From Thunnus maccoyii (taxonomy: Eukaryota; Chordata; Actinopteri; Scombriformes; Scombridae): a DNA stretch of 64,000 nt. The stretch is taken from assembly GCF_910596095.1 (NCBI RefSeq), contig NC_056550.1, forward strand, positions 26,589,001 to 26,653,000. Direction: 5' to 3'. The notes under the pieces are model-generated. The model worked only from the letters and a program-made list of their open reading frames with translations. It made no database searches and was not told the origin of the DNA. Position numbers and translations under genes: made by a program. The stretch's first letter is position 1. Every line of letters starts with the position of its first letter. Shown one piece after another: positions 50,037-60,209 of the stretch.

Positions 50037-50261
50037 CTATAATGGTCACATATGACATGCTGGAATAATATAGGCAGCGTCATAATGTAAAGTAAGGCCA
50101 TATCAAGCTCTGGAAGTCAATGTAGACACATTAAACCTGTATGAAATATAATCAGAAGATGATTTGTCGATCAAAATGAAAGTCTGTGCACTCATGTCGG
50201 TGTCATTAATGATCATTTCTTACCACAAATATGGGGTCTCACTGTAATTCTTTTTCAATCA

Positions 50262-50267
50262 AATAAA
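50262..50267 (+). terminator. Polyadenylation signal of pentraxin 2
   Basis: AATAAA about 226 bases past the stop, as in copy 1. Confidence 0.65.
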
Positions 50268-50534
50268 AACTTATGCATGCAATGGCTGTTATGGTGGAAT
50301 ATATTTCATGATAATGTCAAACTAAGACTGCATCAGTACTCACCTAACATATACAAAACCAGAGTAGTTATTCCATGTTTGCATGTATTGCATATACCAA
50401 ATCATTTTTGACTCAGATTTTTCTAATTGATGATATGACATTAAAGGACAGGTTCACAATCTTTCAAGGCTGTCTTAAAACAACAGTCAAATGCCCAAAT
50501 GAACATTGAAAGAGGTTTTTCTTGAAAGTTGCTC

Positions 50535-50870
50535 CGTTTGCTCATCTGAGTCACTGGGGAAGAAGTCCTTCTGTGACTCCTGATGGAATAAAAGAAAAAC
50601 AAACAAAAAAAAGACATCAGCACTTAGCTCCAGGCATGTGATGTTTGGTGTTTTTTTCACCAGACAAAGGCAAAGCATGTAAATATTGACTGAAGGGTCT
50701 GGACAAGATATATGTAAAACATAATTTGAATTGAGCTTCTTAGAGTTGATGTAGAGGTGGTCGTTGTTACAGTTCAAGTCTGCCACAAACAGTTAAAAAG
50801 GAAAACTACTGTACTTTTCAAACTTATAATAGAGCTTGCAACAAGACAATCAGATGTTACATCCAGATTT
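50535..50870 (-). pseudogene. tsen54: tsen54 exon 2 and intron 1 fragment, copy 2
   Basis: Paralogue of 37,722-37,982 at the same place after pentraxin 2. It keeps more of intron 1 (GAGCTTGCAACAAG, ATCCAGATTT... to about 50,870) but has lost part of the exon (CTGTCCTCTGACTGGGATC is gone). Non-functional. Confidence 0.85.
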
Positions 50871-51369
50871 ATCAATTTTGAGGTATTTCAGTGATACAGA
50901 GGTCAGGATGGTTCTATTCTGAGCTTTATACTAACAGTAGTATTTCCAATCAGTTCTTTGAGACACAGGAAGCTAGTGTGAATAGCTAAGAACAGGACCA
51001 GTTGGTTAAACACACAATATGTTATTTCTGCCGCTAGGGGTCCCTCAATCAAAATGACCCAGTGATTAAAACAGGAAAAAATATTGAATAAAGCAGTTTC
51101 ACGTAAAAAATCTGTGTTTCTCTGATGCTGTTCAGCAGACAGAGGACGTCCAGGAAAGGCTGCTACCCAAGGTGCTGCTAACATTTGCTCAGCTTGTTTC
51201 TCTGATAAAGATCTAGATGTCTGATGAATAAAATCCTTCATCTGGTTAAACGACATAGTTAAAAATGGCCAAGATCTAAAAAGTTTATCATAAAAATGTG
51301 GCTTAAAACTGAATAAAAGTCAATTTATGACATAACCACAATTTCTGTTGCCTGCTCTTCTGGGTAATC
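50871..51369. other. Spacer with a repeat shared with 37,983-38,180
   Basis: The block TCAGCAGACAGAGGACGTCC to AAAATGTGGCTTAAAACTG occurs after both pentraxins. A 117-codon open frame on the minus strand is present here but is not intact at the other copy and overlaps repeat-like sequence (CTGCCGCTAGGGG), so I do not call a gene. Confidence 0.5.
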
Positions 51370-51373
51370 TTCA

Positions 51374-51560
51374 GTGGTGGAAGAAGTATTCAGAGCCTTT
51401 ACTTCAGTAAAAGTAGAAAAACTGCAGCCTAGAACTACTCCATTACAAGTAAAAGTCCTGAATTCAAAATGTTATTTAAGTAAAAGTACAGAAGTATTAT
51501 CAGCAAAATGTACTGCAAGTATCAAAAGTAAAAGTACTCATTATGCCGACTGGCCTCTTT
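51374..51560 (+). repeat. 'AAGTAAAAGTACT' dispersed fish repeat
   Basis: GTGGTGGAAGAAGTATTCAG through AAAAGTAAAAGTACTCATTA. I recognise it as a very common teleost repeat. A related, inverted block lies at 18,735-18,825 and 41,205-41,330. Confidence 0.55.
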
Positions 51561-51639
51561 TAGAGTGTTAAATTATTACAGTATATTATATTGTTTGTTT
51601 TTAATCACTAACAAATAGATGTAAGAGCATTTTAATGTT

Positions 51640-52480
51640 GTAGTTCATCAATGTGGAGCCAAGGGTGAATGGCTGGGCAATGGCTGGTTTGGGGGTGATG
51701 GACAGAGGAGGAGCTGCCGGGGGTAAGCGGGGCTTTGCTTTTCTGCAGCCGAGGTGCGAGGCAGAGGAGCAGGGAGAGTGCATGCCGTGGAGGGATGGGA
51801 AGGGTTGTAATTGAGTGATGAGTGAGCTGCTAAGACTCGGCAGTATAGCTCAGGATCCAATGATCTCCAGTACGTGCCCTGGTTGAACTGTTGCAGGCGT
51901 CTGGCAGCTAGAGAGGTGAAAAGCACAATGTATGAATAAAAGCCATTGCTGTCGAACTGCAAGGCCAGTTCAAGGATCAACGACAGGTAGTCGTCGAGCT
52001 CGGACCTTTGGTCAGGGAAAGCAGATCAGATGACGTCTCAATACAATGAGAATGAGAAAGTGAATTTAGCCACCGTATCGTCTTTGGAGCGAGCCAGAAG
52101 TGGTTGTTTAAGTTCCAAGGGACCGAATGGGGACATGAGGATTGGTTGAAGATGGGTGAATAAGTTAGGCGTGGTCGACGTAATTATCGGTGAGAATCTG
52201 CTGCCTGAGCGTAGGTGGTACAGGGGAGGGTCGGGCAGATGCAAGAGGGCACACTGGAGGTAAAGCGGTGGCCAGGATGGCACCACTGAAGGCTTCTGTT
52301 GTTGGTACCAGGATGGAAGCATCATAGGTGGCTGAAAAAGAAGGGATGGCAAAGATAGGTGCAAGAGAGGAGGAAGAGATGCTGGGATAGAGGGATGTAT
52401 GTGCACGAGTAGTAAGTGAAGCTAGAGAAAAAATAGATGGAAGAGGTGGCTATGGGGCAGAGAGAGCCTGTGCTGAGGTG
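51640..52480 (-). mobile_element. Fossil of a protein-coding mobile element, class unresolved
   Basis: Minus-strand sequence rich in Pro/Ser codons, with a recognisable block (LAARRLQQFNQGTYW, LDPELYCRVLAAHS) that I associate with an open frame of fish retroelements or tyrosine-recombinase elements. Base composition is clearly GC-richer than its neighbours. It is broken and incomplete; neither ends nor terminal repeats are visible. It abuts the inner end of the right inverted arm. Confidence 0.4.
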
Positions 52481-52496
52481 GAAGCTGATAGCTGAA

Positions 52497-55400
52497 AGTT
52501 CCAGTGTTGTGTGACGAGGTGAAGTTCTAGTTGATCCGAGCAGAGACACGCTCAAAATCTGCAGTCAGTGGCTGCAGCATTGGCGGCACATTGTTGTAGA
52601 AACCTTCAGTATGTTCATGATATATATACATTGACATTCTTTAAGTAATTTGACATTTGAAGAAAATCTGGAAAATGTCAATCAATCTATAATGGGGAAT
52701 GTATTCAATTAATCTCTAATAATGATTGTGGCACACCATAGCTGCATACAGTCTACAATATGCCAGAATATTCCACAGTTCTTCTCTGTGGGATTGATCA
52801 CAGCTCCTTTACAAAGAGCAGAAGTTGCAGCTTTAAGTAGAAATGCACATCATGCACATTTATGCACATGTCTTTACCATACCATTGTCTTTGCACTTCA
52901 CTCACTCCCACTATTCCCTCATTAAGTTTTTTTGCACCACGACTTGCATATTACATTGATTTTGTAGATGTGTGTATATAGTTATAGTTTTACCTTTTTT
53001 TAAATGTTTTCTTTTAGTGCTAAGTTTATACACTTTGTTCGAGTTTATTGCCAATTTTAACATTTTATTCTATTCTAATTTAAAATATTTTAGTATTTGT
53101 TCATCCATTTTCTGTGTGTGTAGCAAGGAGTGTAATCCTGTATTGTATAATGACAATAAAATTGAACCCAAAACCTCGAAATGGTCTTTAGTTTGGGAAT
53201 CAAACCTCCAACCCTGCCAGTGGTGATGCCTTGCTCCTCAGTGAGTTTTGTACTCTGTGTACTGTGTGTTTGTGTAACTCTGGTGTATTTGCTGCTGTAG
53301 CTTTGACAGCAGGAGTAAAACAACAATAAAATTTCACACCTCAAGTTGCATGCATGTGAATATTATTGAAACATTTTCATGACAAGTTTTACAAATCACG
53401 TGTCATCTTTTAACATACAAGGGATCCAGACAGTTCAAGTGCACTCTCTACACAGTGTGAGTGTGCTGATGTTTCTTTAAAGTGTCCCATCAAATGTAAC
53501 TTCCTGCACTGCTCACAGCTGGGAGGCTTTTCTCCAGTGTGAGTGCGCTGATGTCTCTTTAAATTTCCAAATAGAGTGAAACTCCTACCACACTGCTCAC
53601 AGAGGTACAGTTTTTCTCCAGTGTGAGTGCACTGATGTCTCTTTAAATGTCCAGATAGAGTGAAACTCCTACCACACTGGTTACAGAGGTATAGTTTTTC
53701 TCCAGTGTGAGTGCGCCAGTGTCTCTTTAAATCTTCAGGTTGAGTGAAACTCCTACCACACTGGTCACATCTGTAAGGCTTTTCTCCAGTGTGAGTGCGT
53801 CGATGTCTCTTTAAATTTCCAAGTTGAGTGAAACTCCTACCACACTGGTCACAGGTGTAAGGCTTTTCTCCAGTGTGAGTGCGCCAGTGCCTCTTTAAAT
53901 CTTCAGGTTGAGTGAAACTCCTACCACACTGGTCACATCTGTAAGGCTTTTCTCCAGTGTGAGTGCGTCGATGTCTCTTTAAATTTCCAAGTTGAGTGAA
54001 ACTCCTACCACACTGGTCACAGGTGTAAGGCTTTTCTCCAGTGTGAGTGAGCCGATGTCCCTTTAAATGTCCAAGTTGAGTGAAACTCCTACCACACTGG
54101 TCACAGGTGTAAGGCTTTTCTCCAGTGTGAGTGAGCCGATGTCCCTTTAAATGTCCAAGTTGAGTGAAACTCCTACCACACTGGTCACATCTGTAAGGCT
54201 TTTCTCCAGTGTGAGTGAGCCGATGTCCCTTTAAATGTCCAAGTTGAGTGAAACTCCTACCACACTGGTCACAGGTGTAAGGCTTTTCTCCAGTGTGAGT
54301 GCGCCGATGTCTCTTTAAATCTCCAGGATGAGTGAAACTCCTACCACACTGGTCACAGGTGAAAGGTTTTTCTCCAGTGTGGATACGTTGGTGATACTTC
54401 AAATATGCTGAGGAAGAGAAGCTCTTCTGACACTGGTCACAGCGATGTGTTTTCTCCACAGTGTCGGCTCGCTGATGTGGATCCATTTGTCCTCCTATGA
54501 AACTCTCCTCACCCTCATCATGAGGTCCAGCTAAGCTTTTGCTTGTTTGTTTCTATTATGCAAAAAGAAAGAAAGAGAAAGACACAAGGAGTGTAAGAAA
54601 GTATTAAATAGTGGAACTGATACAAGAAAAAGTTTCCTGAGACATGAAAAACATGGACGAGGTGAAGAAGGCATTTCCTTTTTCAAGCCAACAGTTTTCT
54701 ATTACTAAACACCTGTGAGTGCTGTATGGCTCTTACATCATGGCCACTTACCAAAAGAACAAAGAGACACTGTGTTTAAATCATTCTCTGTATGTTCAAA
54801 TGTGTTTGTTGTCAGTTTAACTCATGGTGAGATTAGTTTCACCTGTCAGTTAGCTGCTAACAGAGACTGAAGCATCAGAACTGTTGCTATGGTTACAGGC
54901 AATTTAGTCTTGAGCCTTCATTTAAAAGAGTGACCAGAACTAAATACATACACATTTTTAGAGACCCTTTCCAAATGAAATCAGTGTTGTATAATGTCAC
55001 TGATACATGTAGCATGTTTCTTGTCCCACCAACATTTCTCAGGTGTGTTGTCTGGTTCTCACCTCTGCTGATGAGCTCATTTTACTGCTGTTTGTCTTCT
55101 CCTCTGCTTCATATTCTTCCATCTATCATCATAAAATAAAGACACAAAAAACAGCCAAGTTGACAAAAATTACAACAATACACTGCTAGAAGTGATTGTC
55201 AACCCTAGCTAGACAGTTATAGACTTATAAACAAGAATCCAGTCAGACATGTGCAACACACAGGTGGCACACAGGCATCATACTTCACTTTATGATGAGC
55301 ATTTTTGAAAATACTTGCTGTTTACAAATGAACTAACTGTAAGCATTATATTTCAGAAATAGCCATTAGTGGAAATGATAAAACCATTGAAGTATGACTA

Positions 55401-56387
55401 TACAGTCAAAATAGTTAATTCCGCAGTGTCTTTCATAACACAGAGTCTTCACTTTTGCAGAGGAAGAAGTGCATCCACTTCACAACAGGACCAGTTACAA
55501 TTTACAGAACAAACATACAAATCAGTTCATTTAAATAAATACCAAAATGCTTTACAGCATAACATTTATAACCAAACTTACAGTAAACTAACATTGTTTG
55601 GTACCTGTGTTTTCTATCTGTGATGTGATTTAAGTTTTCTTATTGATGTTCTAACTTGCAGATCATCAGCTACAAGTATAAAACAGATGAACGCTTGTAT
55701 GTTCTTACCGTTTCTGTCTTAATGGAGTTTAATAGAATCCTGCAGGTGATCGGCATCTTGACTGAGCTCTGAGTTGCAGGTTTGACAGATGTACTGATTG
55801 TTTCCATGGTAACAGCTGTCAAATCCAATCCAAAATAAAAACAGATCTATAAGCCCTATCCAAAAGCTTTTTGAATATAAACAGGCCAAACTATGAGGCA
55901 TTATATGCACTAAATAGCTATATAACATCACAGTCGCCCTGATCAACTAATAAAAAACTAATGAATGAATCATTCTCATAAATGAGAGCAAAAAAAACAG
56001 AATTGTAAAAAAACAAAAAACACTGTTATTTGCAGCTGACAAACAGGATAATTAGGCTATGAGAATTAATCAGTTTGTGCTTCAAGACTTGCAATTTAAA
56101 CACAAAAGAACATTTACTCAAGTATTGTAAGCCTACTCTACTTTACTTGCGTAGTTTCATTTTATTCTACTTTATAGGCCTACATCTACTCAATGTCAGA
56201 GGGAAATTTTGTTCTTTTTTGTGCACTACATCGTGCATTAAACTATAGGCCTAGGCTAACGAAAGCTCAGGGTTTTATTTATTATTAAAAAAAAGAAGTA
56301 AAAGAAGATATATCAGGCTTTTGAAACACAGACAATATTTGTTAGCCGGATCAATTCATTTTTGGTTTTGGTCTTCTTATTGGATTT
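52497..56387. repeat. Right arm of the ~4 kb inverted duplication
   Basis: Inverse match of 20,096-24,539. Contains the ZNF 3' flank, ZNF-B and the upstream DNA that leads into a pentraxin promoter region. It lacks the tsen54-intron-like insert of the left arm. Confidence 0.85.
53410..55756 (-). CDS. C2H2 zinc-finger protein, ZNF-B (11 fingers, 416 aa)
   Basis: Exons 55709-55756, 55063-55122 and 53410-54552, in phase, with the same splice positions as ZNF-A. The N-terminus is [20 protein letters not shown] (one residue shorter than in A), preceded in frame by [16 protein letters not shown] if the first exon is coding. Eleven complete C2H2 fingers with TGEKP linkers, then the same broken last finger ([20 protein letters not shown]). 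The DNA-contact positions differ from ZNF-A: three consecutive fingers carry QLGHLKGH, and a two-finger unit (QLGNLKRH + QPEDLKRH) is repeated. This points to recent internal duplication of fingers. Nuclear DNA-binding protein by family; no effector domain is seen; target unknown. Confidence 0.9.
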
Positions 56388-56690
56388 ATAGACATTTTGC
56401 CCTTTAAAAGGCTGCAAATTAACCAATTTGCTCCGGTCTTTTGTGCCCCCTGATATTTACTTTCAACAAGAACCTCATTCATCTGGATGTGGATCGAAGA
56501 TGTCCAGAGAAGAACTGTTCACCATAAGTGGACTTCATGTGTTTAGTTTTGTTTTTAGTTCAGTTTGTCTGCCCTTTAAACATTGATTAGATCAAATCTT
56601 GTCTAAACAGTCAGATTATGTCTCAATCCATTACATATCAGAAGCAAGGAACAGGAAAGAGATGCTGTGATCAGTATTTTGTTTTTTAAC
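56250..56690 (+). promoter_or_regulatory. Orphan pentraxin upstream region
   Basis: Matches the DNA upstream of pentraxins 2 and 3 (CTTTAAAAGGCTGCAAATTA, ATCAAATCTTGTCTAAACAGTCA) up to GATCAGTATTTTG, some 35 bases before the TATA box, where an unrelated sequence starts at 56,685. The gene it once served is gone. Confidence 0.75.
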
Positions 56691-57424
56691 AATATATTTA
56701 TTGGTATTCAAACATCATCATCAAATTGTACAGTGAACAGCAGTTACATAAAACATAGCAAACATTTTTCACCCTGTTCTCTCTCCCATCACCCCATCCC
56801 TATCAACTGAATACAGACATTAAAAATAAATTAATAAATAAATTAATAATCATAACTAGAATATGTTTGCATTTTCTGAAGAAGATGGGTGTGACAGCTG
56901 GAAGCCGTTAGCTGCTGCGACTGCTCCAGCAGCAATTTTTTAACTCTTATAGCGCCACCTACAGGTGAAAATTGTATCAAATGCTGCAGACTTGTTCAGC
57001 ATCCCCATCTGTACAACTCTGCTGAATTTGGTCACCATGGAATATTACATATAAGAGATATGGCAGTTAATAAGTAGTATGGTGGTGTTTTACTAATGGC
57101 CACAAGGTGGGGCTATTGGTGCCATGACTTAGTATGTCCTGCACATTCTCATGGAGAACTTGTGTACCAAGTTTCATTTTTATTAAAGGCAACAGAATTA
57201 CAGAAATATCATGTTATAATGTTACTTTAGCACCCTCTCTGGATAGAATTGTATGAAATGTTACACACTTGTGCAATGTGGCTGTTTGTACAACATTCCC
57301 AAATTTGGTTGCAATCTCTCACTCTATGTTGTTCAATGGATTATGTTTTTCAATTGTGAAAGCATTGGATCGGCTATAATTAAAATGACGACATAATGTT
57401 GACTAGTGCCTTGGTCCACAGACT

Positions 57425-57620
57425 TTCTGGGTAGTCAAACATGAACTTGACCATAGCCTACCTTTTTATGAACACCTGCTCTGTTATAAATCAATGACAG
57501 TTTGTCCAAACATCACCAAACAGTCTGTGTTGCCTTGAACCCTGGGATAACACCCCTACACTTGTGCAATGTGGCGGTGTGTACAACATAACCAAAACAG
57601 CTGATATCAACTGAAATGCG
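57425..57620 (+). repeat. Direct repeat, first copy
   Basis: GGGTAGTCAAACATGAACTT to GATATCAACTGAAATGCG; second copy at 58,258-58,450 with a few percent difference. Class unknown. Confidence 0.8.
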
Positions 57621-58257
57621 TTGATTTGAAAACTTGGAAGCTGACATGTAAAATGAACTGGGAGCTGAAGTGCATTAGCTGAAGAAGCTGAGAGCTGCAA
57701 ACACTGTTTAAAGGTAATCCACCAATCAGAATTATCTCTGTGTATGTGGAGTCTGAATATGCTGAGTCATTTTAAGGCAGAAGTAGTGATAAGGTGAGCA
57801 GTCACCATAGACATCCATTATAAACTCAGAAAAGGATTGAAAAAAGTATACAATTTAAACTGTGATAATTCAAAAACTGTAAGTCCTATTGCTCTACAGT
57901 ATAGTTAAGATGTTCAAAAGAGCACAAATTTGTCAACGTTTCAATGTGTAAAATGTGTGAAATTTAAAAAAAACAATGAAAATGAAGCATTAACATTAAT
58001 GTTGTTTCCTATGGTGCAGTCAGAGAGACACAAGTAAGAACTAACTTATAAAACTGTTGGTGTTTGGCTTAGTTTTTACCAGCAGTTACAGCTGTTGTTC
58101 AGTTAGGTGACATTTGTTATCTCCCTGAATTCTGGACACTTTGTGTTTGAATTAGTACTGTCAAATTAACATGTTAATTTTTGAATTAATTTGACATTTA
58201 ATGTGTTAAAAACTAAAGATAGGCTAAATTTTGGCGAGGGAGAGGTCCCTTTGAACT

Positions 58258-58450
58258 CTCTTCTGGGTAGTCAAACATGAACTCGATCTTGGTGTACCTT
58301 TTTATGAACAATTGCTCTGTTATAAATCAATGACAGTTTGTCCAGACATCACCAAACAGTCTGTGTTGCCTTGAACCCCAGGATCACACCCCCACACTTG
58401 TGCAATGTGGGATGTGTACAACATTACCAAAACAGCTGATATCAACCGAA
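58258..58450 (+). repeat. Direct repeat, second copy
   Basis: Same block as 57,425-57,620 (TATAAATCAATGACAGTTTG, CACCAAACAGTCTGTGTTGC). Confidence 0.8.
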
Positions 58451-58737
58451 ATGCAAGATTCACATGATTTATTTATTTTGTGTTCATGTAATTTATTTAG
58501 CAGTGTTGGTGACACCGCGGTGACTCAACAGTAAGTTCACACACATGAATGAAAATTTAGTGTGTAAAGACACATCTACTGAAGTGATACTGAGACACAG
58601 ACTTCTGAAACAGCCCCACATACTAGATACATTTCACGAGACCAGCGTTCTTCAAATAAATCTGGCAACAACTGGAAATGTGATATTGATTGGGGTATAT
58701 GGTGGTCATTATGTTTTTACATTCTGTTCATGTAAAG

Positions 58738-58851
58738 ACTGAATATAAACAGGCCAAACTATGTAGCACTATATGCACTAAATAGCTATATAATATCACA
58801 GTTGCCCTGACAAAACAAATAAAAATGAGAGAAAAAAAAAACAGAATTGGA
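58738..58851 (-). pseudogene. Scrap of the ZNF 5' flank (last module)
   Basis: Matches 55,870-56,015 in the same orientation (AATATAAACAGGCCAAACTA, GCACTAAATAGCTATATAA). The ZNF gene that should lie to its left is missing. Confidence 0.75.
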
Positions 58852-60055
58852 ATTAAAGCTGAAAGCAGCATTTTTCGGGACCTCGCACTCTGGCCCATCG
58901 GGATCAGATCATTTTGCTTTTTAAAAATGGGGGGTATTTCTTACAATTATGGTGTGCTTTTATTTTGAAATTTTGATTGACATGTGTACTGTCAGGTGTG
59001 TAGAGACAATAAGTAACTGCAGCTGGACAGAAAAATACTCATATATTTGAATGGAGAGTGTGAGCGAACCCACATCTTTTTGAACATTTACTGCTTCCAC
59101 ATAGTTTTAGATACAGACTTCATTTGAACTTTAAATGAGTCACGAGACTTTTACCTACAAATCTTGAATTTACATGTTTTTTCTATGTTTTACTGTTTTT
59201 GAGATATTAGAATGTGAGTTTGAAAGTCTTTTCTTGCTCCTCCTGTGATTTTATAATGAGTGTGTATTACGGAATGTTTCACAGCACTGAGGGAGTGACA
59301 TCACCAGGAGCAGTTGAAGAGGAGGATTCTAAGACACTTCTTGTGAAATCTCCTCATAAATCCCATGACTTTGGCCAAATCTTATATTAAAAATCATATT
59401 TTAGTAGGAAATTTTATGGGGAATCCATTGATAGAGGTTTGAAAGTGGTCAGACTTATAGTTAGTCAAACGTCAGAAGCCTCTGTTTGACACAAAGTTCA
59501 TGCCTCCCCTTTGTTTTACATTGTAAGGGTGATGTGGCACTGCAACTTTCAGGGCTTATAAAATCCAGACTGTTCAACGACTGTTTTTTCAGCACAGTGT
59601 CATAAGTCATCTATTAAAGTTTGAAGCCGATACCATTAATGCCCTCGGAGGAGATAGCGTTTGTTCAGCGGCCAATATTTGGGGCAAAGTCTTATTTTGA
59701 AAGGCTAATTACAGACTTCCTGTTGGATTTAGGTCAGGGGTGTCAGCATATGATTTGTAGGTCTTGATGAGATGAATAATTGAGTTTTGGTTTGATCTCT
59801 CTATGACATTTCTATGGGCCGTGGTGGCCATTTTAGTTACATAGGTGGCGCTAGAGAGAACATTTTGGCACCAGACCTGGTGTGCATGCCAAATTTGGTG
59901 AGTTTTTGACCATGTTTACGGGGTCAAATTTAGGGTTTAAGTGGCGTAATAATAAAGAAAGAAACAAACAAACACACGAAAAACAATAGGGTCCTCGTCT
60001 AAGGGCAAGGACCCTATTGTTTTTTACAGTAGTCCTCTGCCTTTTGGGCTCGGTC
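58852..60055 (-). mobile_element. Element E1, independent insertion with readable ends
   Basis: Inserted in the ZNF 5' flank: CAGAATTG precedes it and TTATTTGCAGCTGATAAACA follows, while the right arm (56,010) has these joined by only a short A-run. Ends: AATTAAAGCTGAAAGCAGC at left, CTTTTGGGCTCGGTCCCC at right. A near-perfect hairpin (AACAATAGGGTCCTC / AGGACCCTATTGTT) lies at 59,982-60,022. Non-coding, class unknown. Confidence 0.75.
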
Positions 60056-60209
60056 CCCAAAAAACTTATTTGCAGCTGATAAACAGGATAATTAGGCTGT
60101 GGGAATTCATCAGTTCATGCTTCAAGACATGCAAATTAAACACAAGAGAACATTTCCTTAAGTATTGTAAGCCTACTTTATTCTGAGGAACTTTACTTGA
60201 GTATTTTTA

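Larger units (their letters stand above)
56691..58737. other. Repeat-rich spacer without genes
   Basis: Opens with a retroposon-like TATTTATTGGTATTCAAACA block. It includes a 'TATAGCGCCACCTACAGG' repeat (56,950) and a ~190-bp direct repeat (57,425-57,620 and 58,258-58,450). No gene found. Confidence 0.5.

Noticed and set aside
50903-51256. 117-codon open frame on the minus strand
   Set aside because: No recognisable domain; the paralogous copy near 37,990-38,130 does not keep the frame, and part of the stretch looks like a dispersed repeat.
59982-60022. Hairpin considered as a transcription terminator or small RNA precursor
   Set aside because: It lies at the end of a repeat element and the same half-site ends other copies; a precursor role has no support from sequence alone.
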